Shown: positions 43,383 to 53,615, counted from the stretch's first letter. The stretch: 64,000 bases of DNA from Ahaetulla prasina (GCF_028640845.1 NC_080546.1:82002257-82066256), one strand, 5' to 3'. Made by a program: numbers and translations. Notes: generated from the sequence alone by a model not told the origin.

Positions 43383-44474
43383 TTGAAAGAGGCAGTGGTG
43401 AGGCCCCTCCTCAAGAAGCCTTCCCTGGACCCGGCTATTTTAGGTAATTATCGTCCGGTCTCCAACCTTCGCTTCGCGACGAAGGTTGTAGAGAGTATGG
43501 TGGCATATCAGTTTCCCCTCCACCTGGAGGAAACTGTCTATCTAGACCCGTTCCAGTCCGGCTTCCGGCCCGGTTACAGCACTGAGACGGCTTTGGTCAC
43601 GTTGGTGGATGATCTCTGGAGGGCCAGGGATAGGGGTTGTTCCTCTGCCCTGGTCCTATTAGACCTCTCAGCGGCTTTTGATACCATCGACCATGGTATC
43701 CTGCTGCGCCGGTTGGGGGGACTGGGAGTGAGAGGCACCGTTTATCGGTGGTTCTCCTCCTATCTCTCCGACCGGTCGCAGACGGTGTTGATGGGGGGGC
43801 AGAGGTCGACTCCGCGGCGCCTCACTTGTGGGGTGCCGCAGGGGTCGATTCTTCGCCCCTTCACTGGTGAGATCATCAGTGGCTTCGGTGTGAGGTACCA
43901 GCTGTACGCTGATGACACCCAGCTGTACTTTTCCACACCGGGCCACCCCAATGAAGCTATCGAAGTGCTGTCCCGGTGTTTGGAAGCCGTACGGGTCTGG
44001 ATGGGGAGAAACAGGCTCAAGCTCAATCCCTCCAAGACGGAGTGGCTGTGGATGCCGGCATCCCGGTACAGTCAGCTGAGTCCACGGCTGACTGTTGGGA
44101 GCGAGTCATTGGCCCCGATGGAGAGGGTGCGCAACTTGGGCGTTCTCCTGGATGAACGGCTGTCTTTTGAAGACCCCCTGACGGCCGTCTCCAGGAGAGC
44201 TTTCCACCAGGTTCGCCTGGTGCGCCAGTTGCGCCCCTTTCTAGACCGGGATGCCTTATGCACAGTCACTCATGCCCTCGTGACGTCTCGTCTGGATTAC
44301 TGCAATGCTCTCTACATGGGGCTCCCCTTGAGGGGCATCCGGAGGCTTCAGTTAGTCCAGAACGCGGCTGCGCGGGTGATAGGGGGGGGCCCTCGTGGCT
44401 CCCGCGGGGCACCTTTCCTGCGCAGACTGCACTGGCTACCTGTGGCCTTCCGGTGCGCTTCAAGGTTCTGGTGA
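43383..44474 (+). CDS. L2 ORF2 fragment: reverse transcriptase, frameshifted
   Basis: 363 open codons. RT motifs in order: NYRPVSNL, PFQSGFRPGYSTETAL, LVLLDLSAAFDTIDH, GVPQGS, YADDTQLY (catalytic ADD) and LKLNPSKTEWLW. Compared with the family, a short stretch between GVPQGS and the YADD block appears deleted (inference). After HWLPV the frame is lost near 44,450 and coding continues in another frame. No true start codon: the 5' part is missing. Confidence 0.9.
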   Translation: MKEAVVRPLLKKPSLDPAILGNYRPVSNLRFATKVVESMVAYQFPLHLEETVYLDPFQSGFRPGYSTETALVTLVDDLWRARDRGCSSALVLLDLSAAFDTIDHGILLRRLGGLGVRGTVYRWFSSYLSDRSQTVLMGGQRSTPRRLTCGVPQGSILRPFTGEIISGFGVRYQLYADDTQLYFSTPGHPNEAIEVLSRCLEAVRVWMGRNRLKLNPSKTEWLWMPASRYSQLSPRLTVGSESLAPMERVRNLGVLLDERLSFEDPLTAVSRRAFHQVRLVRQLRPFLDRDALCTVTHALVTSRLDYCNALYMGLPLRGIRRLQLVQNAAARVIGGGPRGSRGAPFLRRLHWLPVAFRCASRFW

Positions 44475-44755
44475 ACGCCTTCAAACCGCCCCATGGCATA
44501 GCGCCGGGCTATTTACCGGACCGCCTACTGCTACCGAATACCTCCCACCGACCCGTGCGCCCTCACAGAGAGGGACTCCTCAGGGTGCCGCCGGCGCGAC
44601 AGTGTCGTCTGGCGACGCCCAGGGGAAGGGCCTTCTCTGTGGGGGCTCCCGCCCTCTGGAACGAACTCCCCCCGGGACTCCGTCAACTTCCGGACCTCCG
44701 AACCTTTCGTCGCGAGCTTAAAACGCATTTATTCATCTGCGCAGGACTGGGTTAG
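44445..44755 (+). CDS. L2 ORF2 C-terminus, shifted frame
   Basis: Continues as VRFKVLVNAFKPPHGIAPGY, then GRAFSVGAPALWNELPPGLR and FRRELKTHLF, the usual L2-type C-terminus, ending with a stop at 44,755. Separated from the RT by a frameshift near 44,450. Confidence 0.88.
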
Positions 44756-44938
44756 TTTTTTTAAATTTATGGGTTTTAATTGGGGGTTTTAAATGGGGTT
44801 TTAAATTGTATCTAAATTTTTAGGCCGTTATTGAATCAGTTTTTTATATAGTTTTTAATTTGTATTCTATGTATTGTGTTTTTTATTGGCTGTGAACCGC
44901 CCTGAGTCCTTCGGGAGAAGGGCGGTATACAAATATAA

Positions 44939-44969
<31 letters not shown>

Positions 44970-44974
44970 ATATT

Positions 44975-45087
44975 TGGAGTTCAGGATTGAAATGAGGAGC
45001 CTTTGGTCATCTCTGAGCTTGGTTGTTTCCTTGGAGACATTTCATTCCCAACCTAGGTAACATCATCACCGTGTATTCAACTGATGA
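44975..45087. mobile_element. Penelope-like terminal element (type 3), left arm
   Basis: Contains a decayed reversed motif (45,036-45,069) and, at 45,081, the start CTGATGA of a forward motif that is cut by the LINE B insertion. Confidence 0.6.
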
Positions 45088-45556
45088 CCTTTATTTTATT
45101 TTTTTTACTTTATTTGTCACAACATTATATATAAGCATAAGCATGAAATAACTATACGATGTATAAGCATATATATAATCATAAGTATATAATAACTATA
45201 TGAAATTGGATACAATCAAAGCGAACATTTGGACAGGAAGAGTAGGCACGTTGGTGCTCTTATGCACACCCCTTACAGACCTCTTAGGAATGGGGTGAGG
45301 TCAACAGTAGATAGTTTTTGGTTAAAGCTTTGGGGATTTTGGGAAGAGACCACAGAGTCTGGTAGTGCATTCCAGGCATTAACAACTCTGTTGCTGAAGT
45401 CATATTTTCTGCAATTGAGATTGGAGCGGTTCACATTAAGCTTAAATCGATCGTGTGCTCGTGTATTGTTGTGATTGAAGCTGAAGTAGTCTTCAACAGG
45501 AAGGACGTTGCAACAGATGATTCTATGAGTTAAGCTCACGTCTTGTCGAAGGCAGC
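45088..45556 (-). mobile_element. LINE B 3' end, inserted in Penelope-like sequence
   Basis: Reversed tail and 3' UTR, then minus-strand coding SLTHRIICCNVLPVEDYFSF and FSNRVVNAWNALPDSVVSS. TGACCTT occurs at 45,084-45,090 and again at 45,980-45,986 beyond the adjacent hAT. Confidence 0.87.
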
Positions 45557-45984
45557 CGAGTTAGCAACAGGTTTGCTGCCCCGTTGCTGGGTGGGTGTGG
45601 CCATGGTGGGTGTGGCCTAGTTGGCCGCATGCACCATGGTGAGGGGGAGGGGTTTTTCACCTTCCCCAGGCTCCAGAGGCTTTCTTCAAGCCTCCACAAA
45701 GATGAAAACTGCTTCCAGGCGGAGGCCCTCCAGAGGTGAGAAGCAAGCCCATTTCCGGACTTCCAGAATCTCCAGTAGGCCCGTTTTTTGCCCTACCAGA
45801 CCCTCTGCGCAGTCCCTGCACTTACCTGAAATTGTAAACAGGCTATGTGTTGACTCCTGGGAGGGACAGGGAGGAGTGGATGTGGCCAGCCAGGGGTGCC
45901 ATTTGGGGGTTTGCCGAACCCTGGTGATCCTTGGCTATAGGATCACCCGAACCCTGCCGAACCCCCAGGAGCCCATCTCTGACC
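45557..45984. mobile_element. hAT-type MITE (GGGGTGGGCTTC family)
   Basis: GTTGCTGGGTGGGTGTGGCC and CATTTGGGGGTTTGCCGAAC match 8,583-8,821 and 13,383-13,565. Its ends are not cleanly defined next to LINE B. Confidence 0.75.
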
Positions 45985-46062
45985 TTACCTAGTTTGGTAA
46001 TGAAACATCTGCAAGAAATCAACCAAGCTTAGAGACCACCAAGGACTCCTCATTACATCAAT
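45981..46062 (+). mobile_element. Penelope-like terminal element (type 3), right arm
   Basis: TTACCTAGTTTGGTAATGAA then ACATCTGCAAGAAATCAACC: the remainder of the split motif and its downstream arm, inverted relative to 44,975-45,070. Confidence 0.6.
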
Positions 46063-46864
46063 TTCATAGCCTTTCTTTTTGATAGTTTAAATTATCATCT
46101 TTGGCTAAACCCAAAGCTAGCTTGCATATATCTATTACTATTTCAGATAATGCTACTGTTTTCCTTCCATAAATTCCAACAGTTTGAGAAAAGTGTTAAG
46201 TTTTTATTTTCTCTGCTTATCATAATTAATAATAAATTATTCTTAGACAATGGTTTCTGGCTGGAATTATAAGTGTCTAAAATTAACCTGAAGGGAGTGA
46301 AATGTTGAAAAGGCTTAAATGCCTCAGATATTTCACTTTATTCCTCCAGTGTTCATGAAATACCTCTAAATGATCTCAGATGTCATCAAATGTCTGAAGA
46401 AAGTTGATCATTTATTAATAAGACAAATTGATGAAATAATGAGGTGCTTAATACATATTTAATTTAACAAATGCAATATTTATATTTCATTTAAATGTTA
46501 TTAGATTATTTATATGAAATATTTATATCTTACTTGATTAAATACCCTGGAAATTGCAATCTCTTTCATGAGCAACTATTATTATAAGATCGATATGGTA
46601 CAGTTTCTTTGCTGTAGCTATATTTTGCTAGACTGTCTTGAAAAATTAGACAAACGTTTGTCACCCACTGATGAATTCACCATCAGTTGTAATATTTTTA
46701 CTATGTCCTGTCCTGTCCTGTCCTGTTCACTTCTGTTTTATTTTAATGTTTAACTTTTCTGCTGGTCTGTAATAATAAACGAATAAAGTTGGTTTGGTTG
46801 ATTGATTCCTGCATCAATTAACACTTTCTTAATCTTATCCACTGTTGTTATATGGGACACATTT
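46063..46864. other. unassigned AT-rich spacer
   Basis: About 800 bp; only a short TGTCC run at 46,704-46,726. Confidence 0.5.
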
Positions 46865-46908
46865 GGGTATATATCTATATCTATATCTATATCTATATCT
46901 ATATCTAT
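46865..46908. repeat. TATATC hexamer microsatellite
   Basis: Seven TATATC units leading into the Penelope-like terminus. The same hexamer continues after it at 47,155. Confidence 0.93.
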
Positions 46909-46962
46909 GTAGGTCTTTGGTTATTCGAGTTTTCTCCCGCGTAAAATTGGAAGTGTCTTGGC

Positions 46963-46996
46963 GACGTTTCGACCAAGTCTCATTCGTCATCTTCAG
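46963..46996 (-). ncRNA. hammerhead-like motif, copy D
   Basis: CTGAAGA, T, GACGAA, TGAGAC, TTGGTC, GAAACGTC on the minus strand. One of six arm pairs is lost (G against G). Confidence 0.4.
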
Positions 46997-47037
46997 GTTT
47001 CAGCTTCGTGCTTCTGCCAGAAGCACGAAGCTGAAGC

Positions 47038-47071
47038 CTGAAGATGACGAATGAGACTTCGTTGAAACGTC
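47038..47071 (+). ncRNA. hammerhead-like motif, copy E
   Basis: CTGAAGA, T, GACGAA, TGAGAC, TTCGTT, GAAACGTC. All pairs form, one as G-T. Confidence 0.45.
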
Positions 47072-47154
47072 GCCAAGACACTTCCAATTTTACGTGGGAG
47101 AAAACCCGAATAACCAAAGACCTACATACAAACACCCGCGAAAACCTCAGAAAA

Positions 47155-47202
47155 CATCTATATCTATATCTATATCTATATCTATATCTATATCTATATC
47201 TA

Positions 47203-47260
<58 letters not shown>
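47155..47260. repeat. TATATC then TATC microsatellite
   Basis: Hexamer units continue from the left side of the element and change to TATC tetramers from about 47,205. Confidence 0.95.
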
Positions 47261-47353
47261 GATTTAATTCAAGGAAACTTTTAAGTTTTTTCAGATCTAT
47301 AGCTTTGTCTTGAATGCAGCTCTCTACACGAGCCAGTTCTAAAAACTACTGAG

Positions 47354-48134
47354 CAGGGGTGAAATGCTCCCGGTTCGGACCGGGTTTCCCGATCCGGTAG
47401 CGATGGCGGTGGGTGGTTCGGAGAACCAGTAGCAAAAATCCCTGCCCCTTCCCATGCCCAGCTGAGCCATGTGATCATCAGAGGTTTTTTTTTTTTTTAA
47501 CTTTTAAAAGCACTAGACGCAGCTTCAGAGGATAATCCAAGACTGGAAGGGACCTGGAGGTCATCTAGTCCAACCCTGCTCCAGGAGGACATTGTTAGTG
47601 AGTTTCTGTCTTTTGATCCCCCAGTCACATAGCCACGCCCACCCAGTCACATGACTTCCCCCCACCAAGCCATGGCCACAGAACCGGTAGCAAAATCCCT
47701 GCCCCCGCCCCCATGCCCAGCTGAGCCATGTGATCATCCGAGGTTTTTTTTTTTACTTTTAAAAGCATTTTTTCTTTGGCTGAAAAAATGCTTTTAAAAG
47801 TAGAAAAAAAAATAGCCTATGATTATTGCGTGGCTCAGCTGGGTGCTAGCCAAAAAACGGGGTGGAGGAGTCCATTTTTCCTCTCAGCAGGCTTCCCTAA
47901 AACTAAAAAACAAGGTGGGGGGGGAAGAGTCAATTTTTGCTCCCAGCAGGCTTCCCTGAAGCCAGCTAGCCAAAAAACGGGGTGTGGGGGGGTTGTTTTT
48001 GAGAGAGAGAGAGAGAGAGAGAAAGAAAGAAAGAAAGGAAGGAGGAGAGGAAGGAAGGAGTACAAACCTGGCATTAGACACAGCTTCAGAAGATAATCCA
48101 GGGCTGGAAGGGACAGCAGGACATTGTTAGTGAG

Positions 48135-48212
<78 letters not shown>

Positions 48213-48541
48213 TTTTAATTTGTATACCACCCTTCTCCCGAAGGACTCAGGGCGGTGAACAGGCAAATAAAATACAAACAGAAACATACACCATAATTAA
48301 AATAACCCTTAAAAAACTGATTCAAGTATGCCAGAAATTTAAAATAACATTACACCCCATACAAATTATAACAATTTAAAACCCACAATTAAAATTTAAA
48401 ATTTAAAATCAGGCCAGTCCAGTTTCTGTCTTTGATCCCCCAGTCACATGGTACATAGCCAAGCCCACCCAGTCACATGACCCCCCCCCCACCAAGCCAC
48501 GCTCACAGAACTGGTAGCAAAAATTTTAGATTTCACCCTTG
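47354..48541. mobile_element. hAT-like MITE (GTGAAATGCTCCCGG family), with L2 insertion
   Basis: Ends CAGGGGTGAAATGCTCCCGG and AGATTTCACCCTTG; flanks CTACTGAG and CTATTGGG match at 6 of 8. Contains an internal duplication (AGTTTCTGTCTTTTGATCCC near 47,590 and 48,420) and GAGA/GAAAG runs (48,001-48,035). Confidence 0.72.
48127..48420 (-). mobile_element. L2 LINE 3' end with AAT tail
   Basis: About 27 AAT units (48,136-48,210) are the reversed tail, then ATACCACCCTTCTCCCGAAG and GGACTCAGGGCGGTGAACAG. Inserted into the MITE. Confidence 0.88.
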
Positions 48542-48612
48542 CTATTGGGTTCAATCAATGGGTAACATGTTTGATCTTTGGCTGAAGCATTTTTACTTCA
48601 AAGAGTTTAAGC

Positions 48613-49024
48613 CAGGGGTGTCAGACTCAAGGCCTTGGGCCCAGATCTGGCTCACGGGGTGCTTAGATCTGGCCCACAGGGCCATCCTGGAAGCAGCGAA
48701 TGACTTGCCTGCAGTGCCTCTGCCAGCAAAAATGGAGTTCGCAAGGGCCTCGTGCGGGTTGCAGGACACCTTGGCAGCTGAAAACGGAGTTTGTGAGGGC
48801 CACGGGCGGCACTCCTGATCTCCATTTATGCCGGCAGAAGGTTGCAGGAAGCCATCACAGCTCGGGAACCTGTTTTCACTGGCAGAGCACTCGGGCGACC
48901 ACAGGCGCCCCAATATGAGTGACGTCCAGCTGGCCACACCCACTTTGGTCATGCCCACCCTTGCACTCCAAGGACAAACACAACCCTGATGCGGCCCTCA
49001 ATGAAAACCAGTTTGACACCCCTG
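48613..49024. mobile_element. hAT-type MITE (CAGGGGTGTCA family)
   Basis: Ends CAGGGGTGTCAGACTCAAGG and AGTTTGACACCCCTG. Related to 55,514-55,804. Confidence 0.78.
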
Positions 49025-50160
49025 ATTTATTTATTTATTTGTCAACAAGTATAAGGAAACAGCATCAGTATATGTCGTGTCCCACTCCTCCGCTGACGGC
49101 CGGGTCAGGGAAATCCGAATCAGGCGTGCCTCTGCAGCTCTGCCAAAGTCCTAGCAAAGTCCTCAGGGCAGGCAGGAGACCAGAAAGTGACTTCAGCAAG
49201 ATATGTTTAGACTTTGCCTGACTCAGAGAATGCCAGAAAGCAGGTCCTTTATATAGGCCATGGGGTGTGGCTCCATGACTCAGCACTTATCCAGGCCTGC
49301 CCCTCCCTTCCTTCTGTTGCCTCCGTCTATCAAGTCTTCTGACGCGAGGGTCACTCCAGTCTGCAGCTGTTGGCAATTGACCTCCCTCAGGCTCACATGC
49401 TGTGGAGGAAGGGGAGGGGTCTAGTTGCTCCGTTTGCCTGGGCATGGAGCCAGAGCTGGGGGCTGGAGATACTTCCTCCTCTTCAGCCTGTCTGGGCATG
49501 GAGCCAGGGCTGGGGCCAGGAGGCATACTAGGACATTCCTCCATGTTCGGAAGCAGATAAGAAGGCTCCGGCTGTGGTGAGATCGGACGAGACACAACAG
49601 TATAGACATAGACACATGAAAAAAAATGGCACAAATAAATGGATATAAATAAGCAAATCATAGCCATAAACACATAAAATGAGTACATATAAATGGGGAC
49701 AGTAGGGCAGGGACAGTAGGCACGCTGGGGTAATTATGCACACCCTCTTAGGGACCTCTTAAGAAACGTGTAAGGTCCACGGTAGACAGTTTAAGGTAAC
49801 AGGTATGGGGGGTTAGAGAAACTAACAACAGGATCAGGTAGAGTGTTCCAGACATTTACTACTCTATTGCTGAAGTCGTATTTTCTGCAATCAAGATTAG
49901 AACGGATTACATTTAGTTTGTATCTATTGGTAGCCCTTGTGTTATTGCTGTTGAAGTTAAAGTAGTCATTAACAGGTAGGACATTACAGTAGATAATCTT
50001 GTCTACTAAGCTTAGGTCGTAATGTAGACGGTGTCGTTCAAGATTATCCAGGCATAAAATTTCAAGCCTGGTGGTATCAGGAATTTTATTGTGAGCAGAG
50101 GAGATTGAGTACTGTTCTTGTAAAATACCTCTGGACCCTCTCTAATGTATTAATGTCCAA
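49023..50160 (-). mobile_element. LINE B relative, interrupted by a solo LTR
   Basis: 49,023-49,072 is the reversed TTTATTTATT tail and 3' end; 49,600-50,160 continues with GGACAGTAGGCACGCTGGGG, GAAGTCGTATTTTCTGCAAT and TAAAGTAGTCATTAACAGGT, diverged from 40,557. Confidence 0.8.
49073..49599 (-). mobile_element. solo LTR (TGTTGTG family), 527 bp
   Basis: TGTCGTGTCCCAC...GACACAACA with perfect GTATA on both sides (49,068-49,072 and 49,600-49,604). TATATAAAGG on the minus strand near 49,247. Sister of 3,071-3,566. Confidence 0.93.
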
Positions 50161-50298
50161 AATACAGTGTGAGTTTAAGCAACTCTGATTTTGGAAGAGA
50201 GGTTTCCACCTCATTTTTGAAGTGTAAATTGGAAATATATATATGTAGGTCTTGGCATATTTGGGTCTTTTCCCATGTAAGGTTGAGAGTATCTTGGC

Positions 50299-50332
50299 GA
50301 CGTTTCAATGAGGTCTCACTCATCATCTTCAG
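50299..50332 (-). ncRNA. hammerhead-like motif, copy F
   Basis: CTGAAGA, T, arm GATGAG, loop TGAGAC, arm CTCATT, GAAACGTC on minus. Pairing is kept (one G-T) although three arm positions differ from the common GACGAA form. Confidence 0.5.
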
Positions 50333-50808
50333 GCTGGTGCTTTTGGCTTTGTGCTTGTGCGAGCAAAGCATGGTCGGAGCTGCCATCTCTATAAATACTG
50401 GTGGGGAAGTGGGGAGTGTTGCTGTGAGCGGGTTGGTTGGCTGTGTGGTTGCATCTTGATTGGTAGATGGAGTAGGTGTTTGCAGATTGGTCAGCTATTT
50501 CATAGCATCCTGTGTGGGTGTGGTCCTAGTCCACACTAGGAATATATATATATATATAGGTCTTTGGTTGTTCGGGTTTTCTCCCGTGTAAAATTGGAAG
50601 TGTCTTGGCGACGTTTCGACGAAGTCTCATTCAATTATATATATATATATATATGATGATGAATATATGAATATATCATTCAACTATATATATATATATA
50701 TATATGTAGGTCTTTGGTTATTCGGGTTTTCTCCCGCGTAAAACCAATTTTACGTGGGAGAAAACCTGAATAACCAAAGACCTACATACAAACACCCGCG
50801 AAAACCTT

Positions 50809-50869
<61 letters not shown>

Positions 50870-50994
50870 TTGTTTTCTGAGGTTTTCGCGGGTGTTTGTA
50901 TGTAGGTACATACAAACATCAAACCCCCACTAGCAGTTAAAAAGGAAGAAACAGCTGCAATCACACATTGCTCCCAGAAGCACGAAGCTGAAGC

Positions 50995-51028
50995 CTGAAG
51001 ATGACAAATGAGACTTTGTCGAAACGTC
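50995..51028 (+). ncRNA. hammerhead-like motif, copy G
   Basis: CTGAAGA, T, arm GACAAA, loop TGAGAC, arm TTTGTC, GAAACGTC. A G-C pair of the common form is replaced by A-T on both arms: a compensated change. Confidence 0.5.
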
Positions 51029-51084
51029 GCCAAGACACTTCCAATTTTACGGGGAGAAAACCCGAATAACCAAAGACCTACATA

Positions 51085-51723
51085 TATATACATATATATG
51101 TATATATATATGTGTATATATATATATATATATTCCAATATGGCTTCTTTTAAGAGCTAATAGGACAATTGCCTCTGAGTCCACCAGCTGTAGATTATAG
51201 GAATTCTCAACCTGGACCAATCAGTCTATTAGAAACATTAATATATTGCAAATGGTAATCTAAGATACTTAGATCTCTATGTCAAAATATTAGAGGATGA
51301 GGTTATGAATAAATTTCAAAAGGCTCTATGCCTTTTTGTCAGCTGCTTACATTTCCTGCCCATTTGTTCCTTCTCAATCACCTTTTCTATTTTTCTCAGC
51401 TACAGTAAACAGCCATTTTTCTCCCAGTTCCCAGATAATAAATAAATCATACGAGAATAAAAAAAAATAGCAAAACAAATCAAACTTGTTTTTCTCTTGA
51501 ATAATATGGTGTATGAATGTCACACGCAGTATATGCTGACATGCTCCTGTTCGTGACCCATTGGCGAACTTTTTGCTCAATCACAGAAAAGTAAAAGAGA
51601 ATGCAGCCTGAAGAATAGCACAGAGAAGATTAAAAGGGGGGGGAAAAAAGAATATTAAGGATGTGCCCAGTTATTTTTTCTGATAGAATCTCTCTGTCTC
51701 TTCATTCTCAGGAGGGTCTAGGA
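51085..51723. other. TA-rich run then unassigned spacer
   Basis: TA/TG-rich to about 51,132; nothing recognised after. Confidence 0.5.
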
Positions 51724-52404
51724 CAGTGATAGCTAGCCTTTTTACCATCGCGTGCCAGGAGGAGGGGAGGTGGGGGTTGGTCACGCGCATGCATGCCCAC
51801 ACCCATAATTCTATGCGCCCCACCCCCGTGCATGCGCATGTGACTCTTCCCCCCCGACACGCGATGGCCTGGTAGGCTCATTTTTCTCTCTTCCCTGTCT
51901 CCAGAGCCTCTCTATGAGTCTGGGAGGGAGGAAAATGGCCTTCCCCATTTCCCTGGAGGCCCTCCGGAGACCAGAAATGGCCCGTTTACCAGCTTCTGGT
52001 TGGAAGTCATGTTTTTTGCTGTCCCCAGCCTCCAGAGACTCCTAAAGAGGCTCTGGGGGCTGGAGACAGCAAAAAAAATGTCATTTCCCGTCCAACCGGA
52101 AGTTGGTAAACGGGCCACTTCTGGCCTCCAGAGGGCCTGGGGAGGGGTGGGAAAGACAGTTATCCACCCCCCCAGACTCTAGAGAAGCTCTGGAGCCAGG
52201 TAAGAGAGAAAAACGGCCCTTCCCCACCACCACCTAGGCCCTCTGGAGGCAGGAAATAGCCTGTTTCCCTACTTCTGGTGGCCCCAGAAGGCCCGAAAAT
52301 CAGCTGGCCAGTGCGCGCATGTGCACTGGAGCTGAGCTCGCGTGCCCAGTGATATGGCTATGTGTGCCACCTGTGGCACACATGCCATAGGTTCGCCATC
52401 ATGG
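51724..52404. mobile_element. hAT-type MITE, 681 bp
   Basis: Starts CAGTGATAGCTAGCC and ends AGGTTCGCCATCATGG, bounded by perfect GTCTAGGA (51,716-51,723 and 52,405-52,412). Internal half-repeats are inverted (CTCTGGAG/CTCCAGAG blocks). Non-coding. Confidence 0.9.
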
Positions 52405-52768
52405 GTCTAGGACAATTTGACATGACCAACTGGCCATGGCCAATGTACCGCGGCCAATTCACCGCGGCTGGGCGGTACTTTCACTGGGCGACTCACAGCA
52501 GGACAAAAATTATGCTAATATCAAAGAAATGGCGGAATCGAATCAGGATACTAAAGGAGGGATAAACGAACACGTGAATGACAAAAATTAAAATATTTTT
52601 TAAAAATTATTTTAAATAATTCCAATGTTGAATTCTTCCATGGCAAGTTGCCCCATTCTGTCTAAGGAATATCACATGCTTTTCTCCAACTTACTGGAGG
52701 GGTGGACCGTAACAAATTTATATAAATTAATTGATAATAAATATAGTTTTTGATTTGTTAGCATAGGT
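52405..52768. other. unassigned spacer
   Basis: Contains TGGCCATGGCCAATGTACCG and similar GC-rich text but no defined element. Confidence 0.4.
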
Positions 52769-53615
52769 CTGTGATGGCGAACCTATGGCATGCGTTCCAC
52801 AGCTGGCACACAGAGCCCTCTCTATGGGCACACAAGCCGTCACCCAGTGGAGAAATGCAAATTTTTTTACTACCGGTTCTGTGGGTGTGGCTTGGTGGGC
52901 ATGGCATGGGAAGGATACTGCAAAATCTCCATTCCCACCCCACTCCAGGGGAAGGATATTGCAAAATCTCCATTCCCACCCCACTCCAGGGGAAGGATAC
53001 TGCAGAAACTCCATTCCCACCCCACTCCAGGGGAAGGATATTGCAAAATCTCCATTCCCACCCCACTCCAGGGGAAGGATACTGCCGAAACTCCATTCCC
53101 ACCCCACTCCAGGGGAAGGATATTGCCGAATCTCCATTCCCACCCCACTCTGGGGCCAGCCAGAGGTGGTATTTGCCTGTTCTCTGAACTACTCAAAATT
53201 TCTGCTACCGGTTCTCTAGAACCTGTCAGAATCTGCTGGATTTCACCCCTGCTGTCGCCCCAGCTCAGCTCCACTACGCATGCGTGCGCGCCTCCCGCCG
53301 GCCAGCTAATTTTTGGGTTTTTGCCACACATGCACGAGGGATGGAGCACATACAGGAGATGCGTGCGCATATGTGGGTATGGGTCACGTGAGCATGCACG
53401 GGGTCCGGGGAACAAGAGGGGATGTGGCTCCCCCCCAGGCTTGTTTTTCATCCCAGGAGGCTGCAGGGAGGCCTGCTAGGCCCAAAATAGGTGCAGGGGG
53501 GAGGTCACACACACATGCATGGGGGCAGGGCACGCAGGGGGTGTCACACACACATTGCATTATGGGTGCCGGTGCGCATGCACTTTCGGCACAGAGCGAC
53601 AAAAAGATTAGCACT
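52769..53615. mobile_element. hAT-type MITE interrupted by another MITE
   Basis: Left part CTGTGATGGCGAACCTATGG is the same family as 51,724 reversed; right part has CACACATGCACGAGGGATGG and ends near GGCACAGAGCGACAAAAAGA. Ends approximate. Confidence 0.65.
52845..53251. mobile_element. hAT-type MITE with 41-bp tandem repeats
   Basis: Ends CAGTGGAGAAATGC and GGATTTCACCCCTG; flanks CCGTCACC and CTGTCGCC match at 6 of 8. Six 41-bp units begin GGAAGGATA at 52,909, 52,950, 52,991, 53,032, 53,073 and 53,114. The repeats open several false ORFs. Confidence 0.85.

Larger units (their letters stand above)
43371..44972 (+). mobile_element. L2-type LINE, reverse transcriptase to 3' end
   Basis: GC-rich and well preserved. 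5'-truncated within ORF2, ends with the CCGCCCTGAGTCCTTCGGGA hairpin and an AAAT tail (44,937-44,972). Contains the RT coding segments described separately. Confidence 0.93.
46909..47154. mobile_element. Penelope-like terminal element (type 1), near-perfect palindrome
   Basis: GTAGGTCTTTGGTTATTCGA...GCTTCTGCCAGAAGC...CCAAAGACCTAC: two arms of about 110 bp meet at 47,018 with almost no spacer. Each arm holds one 34-nt motif. The arms differ by several substitutions, so this is not an assembly reflection. Confidence 0.75.
50242..51084. mobile_element. cluster of Penelope-like termini (type 1) in TA/AC repeats
   Basis: Terminal copies at about 50,242-50,545, 50,558-50,636, 50,706-50,815 and 50,870-51,084, separated by TATATA and AC runs (AC at 50,816-50,864). 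Both orientations occur. The first is a diverged subfamily. Internal coding sequence is absent. Confidence 0.68.

Noticed and set aside
50169..50459. 96-codon ORF at 50.2-50.5 kb as a Penelope-like protein
   Set aside because: No RT or GIY-YIG motif; it is the terminal non-coding part of the element.
52790..53479. 229-codon ORF over hAT sequence
   Set aside because: Opened by 41-bp repeats; frame crosses a transposon boundary.
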